Below the pieces are notes generated by a model that saw only the letters and a program-made list of their open reading frames with translations, did no database searches and was not told the origin of the DNA. This document shows positions 12,101-23,970 of a DNA stretch of 64,000 bases, in pieces (position 1 is the first letter of the stretch; each line of letters opens with the position of its first letter). This DNA comes from Chamaecyparis obtusa (taxonomy: Eukaryota; Streptophyta; Pinopsida; Cupressales; Cupressaceae): NCBI GenBank assembly GCA_027943335.1, contig BSBK01006022.1, positions 930,001-994,000 on the forward strand, given 5' to 3'. Both the position numbers and the translations under genes were made by a program.

Positions 12101-14343
12101 AGTATCTAGCTAATGCTCCAATCCTAGTACCACCGGTTTCAGGATGCCCACTCATCCTTTACATCTCAACAACAGCTACAGCACTAGGGGCACTCCTAGC
12201 ACAGCATGATGATGAAAATAGAGAACGAGCTATCTACTACATCAGTCGCACTCTTGTGGGCTATGAGCTTAACTATTCACCCATGGAGAAAGCATGCTTA
12301 GCAGTGGTCTTTGCCACTCAAAAACTTAGACATTACATGCTTAGCCACACAATCAAGCTCATATCAAAGGTGGTCCCTCTTAAGTATCTGTTATCAAAGA
12401 CAACCCTCACAGGCCGTATGGAAAAATGGGTCATGTTACTCAGCGAATTTGACATTCAGTATGTAGATCACAAAGCAATCAAAGGGAAAGTCATTACCGA
12501 TCAACTAGCAGAAGCACCACTGGTGGATGCCTATCCACTAATCATGGAATTCCCCGATGAACATTTATGCATGATTGAAGAGCAGCCCATGTGGAAACTA
12601 TACTTTGATGGTTCCAACACATCCCATAGCTCTGGAGCAGGAATCCTATTCGTCACACCTCAAGGTGACTATATTCCAAAATCATTCAAGTTGGGATTCC
12701 CCTGTACCAACAATATTGCAGAATATAAGGCACTCATCTTAGGTCTCAAAACAGCTATCCAATGGAACATCACAGAACTACAAGTCTTTGGAGATTCACA
12801 GCTCATTATCAAGCAAGTCCTTGATGAGTATCAGACAAAGGATGAAAAATTGCTACCCTACAAACAACTGGTGGATAAACTGAAAGAGCATTTCCTACAT
12901 CTACAATTCAATCAGATCCCAAGGCTTCAGAACAAAGCAGCAGATGCAATGGCAACCATCGGATCTTTATTGGAAATACCACGAGACGCATCACAGTATG
13001 AATTTCTAGTCGAGCAGCTACATTCACCAGCTTATGAGAATGCTGATGCAGACATGGTGTGTGTCTTGGTTGGTCCCCAATCCCCATGGTACCACGACAT
13101 CCATGCATATCTAAAAAATGGTATCATATCTCCCCATCTCACCAATAACCAACGCCAAAACCTTATTCGCAGAGCTTCCCGCTACACTCTTGTAGCCAAC
13201 ACCCTATATCGTCGCGGGTATCACAATGTCCTATCTAGATGTTTAGATTCAAATGAGGCCGTCCTGGCCTTACAAGAAGTTCACGCTGGAATTTGCAGTG
13301 CCCACACGAGTGGCATGGTTCTAGCAAAGCAGCTGCTTAGAGTTGGGTATTATTGGCCAACAATGGAACATGATGCGTGTGAATTTGTCAAGAAATGTCT
13401 CCCATGTCAACAGCATGCCAATTTGATACATGCACCAGCACAGGATCTACAGCCTATTGCACCACCGTGGCCTTTTTCATGTTGGGGCCTCAACCTCGTT
13501 GGCTTGATCACCCCCCTCTCTTCGGATGGACACAAGTATATCATAACAGCCACAGAGTACTTTACCAAATGGGTTGAAGCGATTCCGCTCACCCTTACTA
13601 CTGGCATCCAAATATCCAAGTTCATCCTCTACCATATCATTTGCCGCTTCGGCATACCATCTACCATCTTCACAGACCATGGCACACCTTTTGAAAACTA
13701 GCATGTGGATGATCTATGTGCCAGACTCCACATCCATCACCGTTTCTCTAGTCCATATTTCCCTCAAGGAAATGGCCAAGCTGAGGCAACCAACAAAACT
13801 ATCTTGAAAATCCTCAAGAAGGTTGTCAATGATTCTGGTCGTGACTGGCACCTCCAAATCAATCCCGCCCTTTGGGCCTACCGTACTTCTTATCGCACTC
13901 CCACAGGAACCACCCCATACTCCCTTGTATATGGTGCTGAAGCCATCCTACCGATCGAGGTTGAGCTTCCATCCTTGCGCGTCTCCATGAAGAACTATAC
14001 AACTGATGAAGACTATCGTGTGGCCCGGCTCACACAGCTAGATCTGCTAGATGAAAAGAGACAGCAAGCCTATGATCACCTGGTTGCATACTAGAATCGA
14101 CTCAAAAGGAGTTATAACAAGAAGGTCCATCCTAGACAGTTCCAAGTCGGTGACATGGTCCTTAAAGAAAATCAGAAGGTCCTAGCAAATAGAGAAAAGA
14201 AAGGCAAGTTTGAGCCTACTTGGTTGGGCCCCTATATTGTCACAGCATGTTTCGGCTCCGGCGCCTATCAGCTATCTACACCAGAAGGTGAGCCCTTGAA
14301 TGATCCTATCAACATCATCCATCTGAAGAGGTTCTATGCCTGA
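6145..14343 (+). pseudogene. Tat gag-pol polyprotein with six in-frame stops
   Basis: A single frame from ATG 6145 to TGA 14341-14343. Order: P/Q-rich N-terminal half of gag to about 7680; gag capsid domain 7800-8160 (SKSLGG-type core with GGTAIEWFYKIP); zinc-knuckle-like CDYHRVKRHTTLKC near 8806; protease with active-site DNGS near 9595; RT 11230-11900 with YVDD at 11719-11730; RNase H 12070-12520; second, archaeal-like RNase H 12590-12960 (LYFDGSN, TNNIAEYKALI, GDSQLIIKQ); integrase zinc domain about 13279-13455 and core about 13480-13990. Internal stops are at 7318 TAG, 8368 TAG, 9286 TAG, 10012 TGA, 13699 TAG and 14092 TAG; there is no frameshift. The first integrase catalytic Asp appears replaced by Asn (13492-13494). 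The domain order and dual RNase H place it in the Tat lineage. Confidence 0.93.
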
Positions 14344-14384
14344 ACCTGATCCTGCATATATCAAAAAATCCAAAAACATTCAAA

Positions 14385-14447
14385 AAAGCAAAAAAAAAGT
14401 AAAAAAAAAGCAAAAAAGCAAAAAAGAAAAGAGAAAGAGAAAATAAT
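14385..14447 (+). other. Purine-rich A tract just after pol
   Basis: About 60 bases of runs of A with G, and hardly any pyrimidine, begin about 40 bp after the polyprotein stop. It could act as an internal polypurine tract or be simple low-complexity sequence. The genuine LTR-proximal polypurine tract is at 15931-15947. Confidence 0.4.
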
Positions 14448-15054
14448 CATCCAAATGGTGAAAACTTGGCAATTCAAGCGCCTTGGACAAGTATGTTGGT
14501 GAAAACCTAGTAAACAGGCGCCAACATAGTAAACTGGGCTATTTATCTATTCAGTTGTCCTTTCAGCTACCGTCCTCATCCTCCATCCATAACAGATCTC
14601 CCAGTAGTTCCATCTCCCCTATCCTCCAAGCATTCAGCTTCCATCTTCCTCCAACCCATCTGCAATCCATATCCTGTTCCAAAGCTTTGTACCATATCTT
14701 GTACCATATCCCTTTCCCTTTCCTGTACAGCGCTTTCCTCCCTGTATTTATCCTTCTTGTCTCCATCCTAGTGAGAGTCCCGCTGATTGTGATCTTCCTA
14801 TCCCCAATCCTAAGCTTCTGTACATATCCCTTGTGCATATCGTTCCTCCTTGTTGTACATAACCTTTGTCCGTCCTGCAGCAGCATTTGATCAAATATCT
14901 GGTCCCATCCCCAGCCTCAGAAAATTTGTAGTCCCACTCAGGCCTTGTGCTTCAGCAACATCAATTGATGACTTATCCTTGCTCATCCTGATTATTCCTT
15001 GAACTTCAGCTTTTGCCAGCGAACAACTACACTTATTCTCTCACCAACCCATGG

Positions 15055-15145
15055 GTCCTTGAGGATATATCGTTCCTCCTGTCTGACCTAATCTTCCATC
15101 CTGGTCCTTGAGGATATATCGTTCCTCCTGTCCGACCAATCTTCC
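15055..15145 (+). repeat. Tandem ~46-bp direct repeat in the Tat 3' untranslated region
   Basis: GTCCTTGAGGATATATCGTT and the following bases up to CTGTCYGACC occur twice, starting near 15056 and 15102. A third partial copy of ATATCGTTCCTCCT lies near 14837. Confidence 0.75.
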
Positions 15146-15732
15146 CACCATCAATCAAACCTAATCTCTCTCCTTGGCAAAGGATGTCTTTTTGGAGTTT
15201 TCATTTTGATCTTGGATTTTTGTCCTTTGGGTCTTGTTAATCTCTTTTTGGCTTCTCATTATCCCACCAGGGTCACCACGATTCATTATATCACGGTGTG
15301 CTGCGTGTGCGGATAATCTGGGGCAAAGTCTTTTGATCTTTTGCTTCTGCCTGTGAGTCAGTTGTGTGTTTTTGGTTCCTTCAGCATCGGTTCCGCCATG
15401 TCGCCTCTGCGCTTCATGTGTGATGTTGGGGCAACCCTATGTGTTTGTTTAGCGTCAGTCCTCATTAGTCCTCTGCGACATTGTTGACAGGCCTTGTGAT
15501 CCCAGTATCCTTGGCAGGTCTCTAACATAGCTATATTAAATCTAGGTTGTGCACTCCCGTTTGCACTTGGAGCTATCTGGTCCCTTGCATTTATCATATA
15601 GATTAATCTTGCATCTTTGCATATAGCTTCATCTTGCATCTTGCATTTCCATCTCATCTTGCATATCATCCATATTTGTTCTTAGAAGTGAGGTTATTTA
15701 TCTCCCCTTTCTTCCTAGGCCCTTCCTTCCTT

Positions 15733-15854
15733 GTCCCGTCGGGCACACTCTGTCCCAGGGCGTAATCCCTCTTTCTCCTTGTCCCACTGGGTGCATCTTC
15801 CATGATTTTGTCTCACCGGGGCATGTATCCTCTTTATTCTAGTCCACCCGGGCA
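15733..15854 (+). repeat. Cluster of copies complementary to the primer-binding site
   Basis: Five degenerate copies of GTCCCACCGGGCGTGCCA, the reverse complement of the primer site at 3475-3492, lie at 15733-15747, 15752-15764, 15781-15795, 15810-15823 and 15842-15854, just before the polypurine tract. Each keeps the GTCCCAC-CGGGC core with one to four changes. The non-coding stretch 14344-15947 holds nothing else I can assign apart from the repeats listed. Confidence 0.65.
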
Positions 15855-15930
15855 TCATACCCTCTTCTTTTGATTCTAGCCTCGGCATCTTGTTTTCTTG
15901 TCTTTGACGCCATGCCACTTGCGGCATCGC

Positions 15931-15947
15931 ATCAAAGAGGGGCAAAA
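15931..15947 (+). promoter_or_regulatory. Polypurine tract of the Tat element
   Basis: ATCAAAGAGGGGCAAAA abuts the 3' LTR start TGTAGACACC. Such a tract primes plus-strand DNA synthesis in LTR elements. Confidence 0.8.
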
Positions 15948-17380
15948 TGTAGACACCGAAAAATCCTTCAGAAAATAAATTATTTTTGTTTTCTGAAAAT
16001 CTTTGATGACATCATCATTTATTAATTAATTATTTATTTAATTAATTAATTTATTTTTATGGCATTAAATCCCTTTCTCTTAATTAAAAATCTTTAATTA
16101 AGGAATCTAGCCTAAAAATGTCATTTGGACATTATCCCTAATTTATTAATTATTTAATTAATAAATTGCCCTAAAACTTCAAAAAATAAATTAATTTATT
16201 TTTTATCCCAAACTTGGCCAATTTCCTTAAGACCACTAACCTCTTCCAAAATCTTCTAATCCCTTCTTAATTTTGATTAAAAGGCTAATCCCATCTTTTC
16301 TAACCCTAATCCCAAGGTTAAATATTTAATTAAGGTTAAATATTTAATTTGCATATTTATTGAAAATATTTTAATAAATATTCCTAAAACTTAAGCTTTT
16401 GGAATGAATAACTTTTATTCCATGAAACTAAGGAGAAATCTAGACTCTTCTAGAATCTTCTCAAATCCACCCTCTTCACCCATCCTAATCCTTTTTCTAA
16501 TCCTAATCCTACCCTTAAACCTTTGTGCAATCCTAACCAAGCTTAAGACTTTCCTAAACCAAAGCAAAGTCTTTCCTTCCAAATATCTCAACCACAAAGC
16601 ATTTATTGCTTCCCTAAAGTCTTCAAAGCCTCTTAAAGCCCATTCATTGCTCTTACAAGCATTTATTTGGAGAGTTATGAGCTTGGAGCCCCCTTTGTTG
16701 ACTCCTTTTTGCCCTTCCCTTCATCCACTCACCTTGTGACATGTGTCACCTCCTGATTGGCTGAGAACTAGCACAATCCATGTGCTTCCCTTTGAGTGAA
16801 TCTTGGCCTCTCTTAAGGATTTCAATCCTGGCCATTCATTCCTCCTACCCCAAGCCTTTAGAAATCCTATAAATACCCTCACTTCCTAAGGCAAATCATC
16901 TTTCAATTCTCAAACTCAATAGCAAAGTTATAATGCCATTTTCATTCTAGCATAAGCATAAACTCATTATTTTAGATCATTTTTAAGCTTAAATCACATC
17001 TAAATTAGCTTAAATAGATTAACATAGATTCATTTCTTGTTTTAATCTTAGTTCTTTCATTTAACTTTGCATATTTGTGTGTTCTTGAGGCCTTTGAGGC
17101 AAAATAGGTTCCTCATACCTATTTTGTGTCATTTTGGGTCTTCATTAACCTCAAAGCATCATTCATCTTGCATGCTCCAAGTGCTTGAGTTTGCACACCC
17201 ACATCCATTTATATCCAAGCATATCAAACGGTGCATGGGCGCATCCGTTTTAGGCTTAAACTGAGGTGGCTTTGATTTTAGTTTGTTTACCTTTGAATTT
17301 GATTTGATTATATGCTATGACGTTTGTTTGTCTTTGGCCTTCAAAACAGGTTTAGGTGCACGCTCAAATCCTAGTCTACA
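15948..17380 (+). repeat. Tat element 3' LTR
   Basis: 1433 bp, same length and ends as 2039-3471, differing at about nine positions, mostly C/T. TATA box at 16868-16875. It is followed by GTAAG and then by the rest of the copia 5' LTR. Confidence 0.95.
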
Positions 17381-18294
17381 GTAAGAGTTATGAGCATTTT
17401 GGTGAAAGCGATGTTTAGACAGTGTTTCTGTGTAGCGATGTTCAGAAATTGGAGGATATCTCTTAGCTGGGATGGAATCTGATTTTGCACAGTTAACGGG
17501 ATGTTGGATACTCATTAATGATGATGTGGTTCATAGCACAAACTTCGAGGATATGTTTGGAGAAAGTTACAGTAATTGGAAGCGGACAATTTTTGTGAAT
17601 TCTGTGTGTAGCGTGTAGAATTTATTATTTTGTAATTGAGGACCGACTCATTTGTAATTATTTGAGTTTGGTATATAAGAAGGAATGTTTTCCTTATTGT
17701 AATGTGTACTATGAACATTGAGATGCGAATATATGCATGAAGAGCTAATTCAGTGATGAAGGAAGACTTGTGAGTATAGAGATCTAAAATTGTGATCTTG
17801 TGTAGCAGAGAGTGTAGTTTTGGCACAGTGTTAAGGAGGTAATATATTTCATATTATTCTATTGAATAATTCTAAGATCTTTTGGATAGTGGGTTCAGAG
17901 ATCTTGCCTTGAAGCTGTTTGGGCAGTGGGTCCTTCTGTATTCCATAAACTCTTAACCGGGTTAGAATCTTTTAACAGGAATTCAAAATCTCCTAACAGG
18001 GATTTATATGTACTGAATGTATTTCATAAGACTCCTAACAGGGTCCATCCTCTAACAAGGAACTTTCATATTAGTGCATCATTTTGTGGGCATCATTCCC
18101 ACTGGGGTTTACTCTTTTCAAGAGGTTCCCTAGTTAACATATCTTGTGTTATTGTGCAATTGTGTATGATTATCTTTCTATGTTTGATCAGTACATTGAT
18201 TATATTGTTTAAAGTTGTTGAATGGATAAATTATCAGATAAATGATTCAACCCCGCCCCCTCTCAGTTATCTTGGGGATCTTTACTTTCTAACA
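17381..18294 (+). repeat. Copia 5' LTR, second part
   Basis: It begins with the second GTAAG duplication and corresponds to 23076-23965 of the 3' LTR. It has a TATATAAG box at 17672-17679 and several copies of a CTCCTAACAGGG-type motif between 17950 and 18065. It ends TTTCTAACA just before the primer site. Confidence 0.92.
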
Positions 18295-18296
18295 AT

Positions 18297-18308
18297 TGGT
18301 ATCAGAGC
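18297..18308 (+). promoter_or_regulatory. Copia primer-binding site (tRNA-iMet)
   Basis: TGGTATCAGAGC, the usual plant initiator-methionine tRNA complement, starts two bases after the LTR end. Confidence 0.93.
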
Positions 18309-18350
18309 GGCAGGTCCTTGAAAGAAAAGTTTAACAACTTAAGGAGATCC

Positions 18351-21300
18351 ATGGCGAATTTCAAAAAAGAAAGCCCTAAGTTTGATGGAGTAAATTTTGA
18401 CAGCTAAAAAGAAAAGATGAAGACACATCTATTGTGTTTAGGACCAAGTTATTGGTTGATTACAAAGAATGAGAAGACTATCATTGAGGAAGACAATCTA
18501 GAGGCAGGAACTAAAGATGAACTAGATCTATTAATGTGTAACATACTTGCAAGAGAAGAACTTTTGTTAGCACTACCGGAGAATGAATATAGTCAGGTAA
18601 GATGTTTGAAAACATCTCATGCAATTTGGAAAGCTTTACATTGTACTTTTGAAGGTGATGAACATGCAAAGAAGGCTAGATTACATAATTGGATTTGTGC
18701 ATTTGAAAATATCAGAATGATGGAAGATGAATCTATTAGAAGTTATATTGGTAGGATGTCTGAGATTGTGATAGGAATAAAGTCTTGTGGAGGTGATAAG
18801 ACAGAGAATGAAGTGATATGGAAAATTCTGAGAACTTTGACACCAGTTTTCTAGCAGACAACGCAGATGATTGAACAAGTGATACCTTGTACATCAAACT
18901 TTTCAAGAGACTCTTCTTGGAAGATTAGAAACAACAGAGATGAACTTGAGATTATCAGGAGAGCTACCTAGAATGGAAACAGCATTTAGTGCTCTTAGCA
19001 TTAGACCTACAAGAAGTACTATTGTGAATGGAGATTATGCCAGTAGTAGCAGATCTGAGGAAGATAAGAAGATTGAAGAAGGTATTGCATTACTTGTAAA
19101 AAGAGAACCAAATGGTAAGAAAATCTTTAAATGTTGGACTTGTCAAGAATATGGTCATTTTGCATCTAAATATCCTAAAAGAGTTAAGAAGTATAGAAGC
19201 AACTTTAAACCTAGGAGATCTAAAGAATGTTATTATGCAAATGATGAAGATTTTGAAGCAGGAATTGAAAAATATTTAAGTGACAGTGATAATGATAACT
19301 TTGAGGAAATAGGATTTGTAGCAATTAAAGATGAAAGTTCTGAATCTGATAAAAGGGAAGAAAAAGCATTAGTTTCACAAGTTGAAAAGAAATTTGATTG
19401 GATTATAGACAGTGGTTGTTCACATCATATGACTGGAGATAAAAGAAAGTTTGTTAAGTTAGATAATTATGATGGAGGAATTGTTAGGGTTGGTCACAAT
19501 GCACCTTGTTTGATTAAGGGTATAGGATCTATTACTCTTGATGGAAAGACTAACATTGATGATGTTTACTTTGTTGATGGACTAAGACATAATCTACTAA
19601 GTGTTGGACAATTGGCTGATAAGGGTTATCAAGTTTGGTTTTCTGAGAAAACTTGTGTGATAAAAGATAAAGATGAAAATCTGATTGGAAAAGGATCCAG
19701 AACCAGAGGTAATGTATTTTAGTTGAATCCTATTGAGATGACATGTTTGATAACTAGGATTGATGACAATTGGTTATGGCATAAAAGGTTTTGTCATATA
19801 AACTTTGATAATATTGTCAAGGTGAGCACTACACTTGTGGTAAGAGATTTACCTAGAATTATGAAACCTACTAACATGATTTGAAAAGAATGTATGATGG
19901 AAAAGCAGAAAAGGAGTTCATTTTCCAATAAGAAGTTCACATCGGCAGAGAAGTTGGAGATTGTTCATACAGACTTGAGTGGTCCTACTAGAACTAGAGG
20001 ATTCTATGGTGAAAGGTATTTTATGATTCTTGTTGATGATTTTACACGAATGATGTGGATTGCATTTTTGAAAGAAAAATCTGAAGCATTTGATAAATTT
20101 AAGATCATGAAAAGCAAAATTGAGAATGAATCTGGAATGAAGATTAAGTGTCTAAGATCTGATAGAGGTGGTGAATTTACATCTAGAGAGTTTAAAACTT
20201 TTTGTGAAATGAATGGTATTAAGAGACAACTTTCAACCCTTAGAACACCAGAACAAAATGGTATTGCAGAAAGAAGAAATAGGTCAATAACTGAAGCAGC
20301 AAGAGCTATGTTGTTTGAAAATGATCTGGCTAAAACTTTTTAGAGAGAAGCAGTGAACACAGCAGTATACACTATGAACAGAGTACAAATTAGAGCAGAT
20401 ATAAACAAGACACCTTATGAATTATGGTTTGGACATACACCCTCAATTAAGTATTTTAAAATTTTTGGAAGCAAATGTTATATAAAAAAAGATGATGATA
20501 TAGGAAAGTTTGATCGTAGAAGTGATGAAGGAATATTTCTTGGATATTCTTTAAAAAGAAAAGCATATAGATGTTATAACAAAAGAACTAAGACTATTAT
20601 TGAAAGTGCAAATGTAAAAGTTGATGAAAAGTTTAAAATTCAGGAAAGAATGCTTGATTATGAATCTGATGGAGAAGCACAACCTCAGCCTAACATTGAA
20701 AATGCAGAATTATTTTTTGAAACTAACAGTGATTTGCTGAATGAAAGTCATACTGAAGAAGATAGAAGAAAATAAAGAATAAAATAGAGAAGAAAGCAGA
20801 GAAAAATCTACAGTCGGAACAAGATCAGTAACTATGACACCTAACAGGTATACTTCAAGACATCACCCTGTTGAGCAAGTTATTGGAAGTTTAGATAGAG
20901 GAGTTTTGACTCGGAATAAGGTACATTTATGTTTGATTTCTCAAATTGAACCTAAGACTACTAATGAAGCTTGTGAAGATGAACATTGGATCAATGCTAT
21001 GAAAGAAGAACTAGAGCAAATTGAAAAAAAAAGACATGGGAATTGGTCCCTAGACCTGAAGACAAGAATGTGATTGGAACAAAGTGGGTATTTAGAAACA
21101 AGATGAATGAACAATGAGAAGTGATAAGAAACAAAGCAAGATTGGTATGTAAAGGATATTCACAACAAGAAGGAATTGGCTATGAAGAAACTTTTGCACC
21201 TGTGGCTAGACTTGAAGCAGTGAGAATGTTTCTAGCATATGCAACTTACAAGAAATTCAGAGTGTATCAGATGGATGTGAAGTCAGCATTTTTGAATGGT

Positions 21301-22578
21301 GAATTGGAAGAAGAAGTCTACATTGAGCAGCCTGAAGTTTTTCCTTTGACACAAGAACGAGATATGGTATGTAAGTTAAAGAAAGCTTTATATGGATTAA
21401 AACAAGCACCTAGAACCTGGTATGCAAGATTGGATAAGTATTTATTGAAATTGGGATTTATAAAAGGAACAGCATATAGTAACTTATACACAAAAGAAAT
21501 TGAGAATGGTTTGCTGGTTATAGTTATATTTGTTGATGATATTATCTTTAGAGGAGAAGATGAAGCTAGTGACAAATTTGTAGATGAAATGAAGATTGAA
21601 TTTGAGATGAGCATGATTGGAGAAATGAAATATTTTTTGGGATTACAGATAACACAAAGCAAGAAAGGTATATTTGTAAGTCAGACTAAGTATTTAAATG
21701 ACTTATTGAAAAGATTTGGAATGGAAGATTCTAAACCTATTGGAACACCTATGGTAACCGGACATAAGTTATCTAGCAAAGATGAGACACCAGTAGTTGA
21801 GCAGAAAAAGTACAGATCTATGATTGGAGGATTGCAGTACTTGACACATACAAGACCTGATATAGCACATTCAGTAGGGATTGTAGCAAGATTTCAAGCA
21901 GAACCTAGAGAATCACATTATGCAGCAGTAAAGAGCATACTGAGATATCTGAAAGGAACAATGGATTATGGATTATGGTATGAGAATTCTGATGATTTTA
22001 CTTTATGTGCCTATACTGATGAAGATTGGGGAGACAACGTTGATGACAAGAAAAGCACCAGTGGTGGAGCCTTTTTTCTTGGAGGTAAATTCATCTCTTG
22101 GCTAAGTAAGAAGCAGAATTGTACTTCACAAAGTACAGTAGAAGCAGAATATGTTGCAGCAGCAAATAATTGTAATCAGATTATTTGGATGAAGTAGATG
22201 TTGAAAGATATTGGAATAAAGTTTGATGAGCTTGTTGTTATACATTGTGACAACACCAGTACAGTGAGTATGTCAAAAAATTCTATTCTACATTCTAAGA
22301 CTAAACATATTGAGATCAAGTATCATGTTGTAAGAGAGAAAATTGCAGATAAAGAAGTAAGATTGGAGTACATAAGTACAAAGGAGCAGATAGTAGATAT
22401 ATTTACAAAGCCTTTACCTAAGGATACATTTGTGTATCTGAGAGGTATGCTTGGGTTATGCCCCAACCTATTTTTGAGAATTGATGCAGATGATTGCATC
22501 CATCCAGTGGTATATGAGCCCTATCTTTCTTTTGGATTGGATGTTGGAACTTCCTCTATGGGGGAGTTTATGAGCTGA
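18351..22578 (+). pseudogene. Copia gag-pol, broken by stops and frameshifts
   Basis: Starts ATGGCGAATTTC at 18351. Gag (UBN2-type) runs to about 18930. A zinc knuckle at 19132-19182 has its last Cys changed to Tyr (CWTCQEYGHFASKYPKR). Protease DSGCSHHM is near 19408; the integrase core runs about 19960-20300 with HTDLSGP, LRSDRGGEF and PEQNGIAERRNRS; RT 21130-21720 has FVDD at 21529-21540; RNase H 22010-22420 has YTDEDWG, EAEYVA and HCDNTS. Stops occur at 18404, 18852, 19720, 19882, 20341, 20773, 21115 and 22195. The frame shifts near 18850-18930, again before 20834 and back before 21121. The order integrase before RT is diagnostic for copia. It is inactive. Confidence 0.92.
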
Positions 22579-22825
22579 GTCATGAGGACTCTTGTTATTG
22601 TATTTTTATGAAAAGTGTCTTTTGACATTAAGTTGTTGTTGACTTAGTGATGGAATTTCTATCATTGATGTCAATGGGGGAGAGATATACATGAAAAACA
22701 TTGTGGATTGTATGAGAGAGCTGAATAGGAAAACGAAGCAAGATTTGATTTGATATTTTGCAGTGATGTTGCAGTACTGGATTTTTGGAACATTGGATTT
22801 TTTCATCTATGTTGCCATCAATGCC

Positions 22826-22837
22826 AATGGGGGAGAT
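22826..22837 (+). promoter_or_regulatory. Copia polypurine tract
   Basis: AATGGGGGAGAT abuts the 3' LTR start TGTTAGGAA. A near copy, TCAATGGGGGAGAGA, lies upstream at about 22671-22685. Confidence 0.8.
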
Positions 22838-23965
22838 TGTTAGGAATGAATGCAAAGTGTTTTGGCAGTCATTCTGTAGCAGTTGTTGTTGCATTCATGA
22901 CTTGGATTGTCATTGATGTCAACACAGTGATATTTTGGATATTAGCAGGAAAGCAAGTACAGTTTTGTTTTACACACATATTTTATTGTAGATTAGCTTT
23001 TGTGTATTTGATTCTATGTTCTTTGGTGTGTTATTAACCTATGGTTAATAGTGCAAAAAATAAATTCATTCATTTGTAAGAGTTATGAGCATTTTGGTGA
23101 AAGCAGTGTTTAGACAGTGTTTCTGTGTAGCGATGTTCGAAAATCAGAGGATATCTCTTAGCTGGGATGGAATCTAATTTTTCGTAGTTAAAGGGATGTT
23201 GGAGACTCATTAATGATGACATGGTTCACAGTGCAAACTTTGAAGATATGTTTGGAGAAAGTTACAGTAACTGGAAGCTGACAGTTTTTGTGAATTTTGT
23301 GTGTAGCGTGTAGAATTTATTATTTTGTAATTATTTGAGTTTGGTATATATGAAGGAGTGTTTTCCTTATTGTAATGTGTACTATGAAGATTGAGATGCG
23401 AATATATGCATGAAGAGCCAATTCAGTGATGAAGGAAGACTTGTGAGTATAGAGATCTGAAATTGTGATCTTGTGTAGCAGAGAGTGCAGTTTTGGCACA
23501 GTGTGAAGGAGTTAATATATTTCATATTATTCTATTGAATAATTCTAAGATCTTTTGGACAGTGGGTTCAAAGATCTTGCCTTGAAGCTGTTTGGGCAGT
23601 GGGTCCTTCTGTCTTCCATAAACTCTTAACCGGGTTAGAATATTTTAACAGGGATTCAAAATCTCCTAATAGGAATTTATATGTACTAAATGTATTTCAT
23701 AAGACTCTTAATAGGGTCCATCCTCTAACAAGGAACTTTCATATTAGTGCATCATTTTGTGGGCATCATTCCCACCGGGGTTTACTCTTTTCAAGAGGTT
23801 CCCTAGTTAACATATCTTGTGTTATTGTGCAATTGTGTATGATTATATTTCTATGGTTGATCAGTACATTGATTATATTTTTTAAAGCTATTGAATGGAT
23901 AACTTATCAGATAACTAATTCACACCCCCCCTCTTAGTTATCTTGGGGATCTTTACTTTCTAACA
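22838..23965 (+). repeat. Copia 3' LTR (uninterrupted)
   Basis: 1128 bp. It contains the intact site that the Tat element hit in the other LTR (GTAAGAGTTATGAGC near 23076) and lacks about 25 bp present in the 5' copy near 17640. Its TATA region reads TATATATG, changed from TATATAAG in the 5' copy. It is followed by the AAACT duplication at 23966-23970. Confidence 0.92.
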
Positions 23966-23970
23966 AAACT

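Larger units (their letters stand above)
2039..17380 (+). mobile_element. Near-complete Ty3/Tat-type LTR retrotransposon
   Basis: A 15.3-kb element with two 1433-bp LTRs (2039-3471 and 15948-17380) bounded by TGTAGAC and GTCTACA and flanked by GTAAG duplications. Order: LTR, primer site, 2.7-kb leader with repeats and a small ORF, gag-pol in one frame, 1.6-kb 3' untranslated region, polypurine tract, LTR. A second RNase H-like domain after the usual one is the hallmark of the Tat lineage. I count about 9 differences between the LTRs (0.6 percent), so insertion is recent. Six in-frame stops make this copy defective unless they are read through. Confidence 0.95.
1797..23965 (+). mobile_element. 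Ty1/copia LTR retrotransposon, interrupted by a Tat element
   Basis: LTRs start TGTTAGGAA and end TTTCTAACA. The 5' LTR is 1797-2038 plus 17386-18294 and the 3' LTR is 22838-23965. A perfect 5-bp target duplication AAACT flanks it (1792-1796 and 23966-23970). A tRNA-iMet primer site, gag-pol in copia order (protease, integrase, RT, RNase H) and a polypurine tract are all present. The 5' LTR is split by the Ty3 element at 2039-17380. The two LTRs differ by roughly 8 percent by eye, plus a deletion of about 25 bp in the 3' copy, so it is clearly older than its guest. Frameshifts and stops make it non-autonomous. Confidence 0.92.

Noticed and set aside
15733..15854. tRNA gene or tRNA-derived SINE from the GTCCCACCGGGC motif
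   Set aside because: No A or B box and no cloverleaf could be seen; only the short primer-site complement is repeated.
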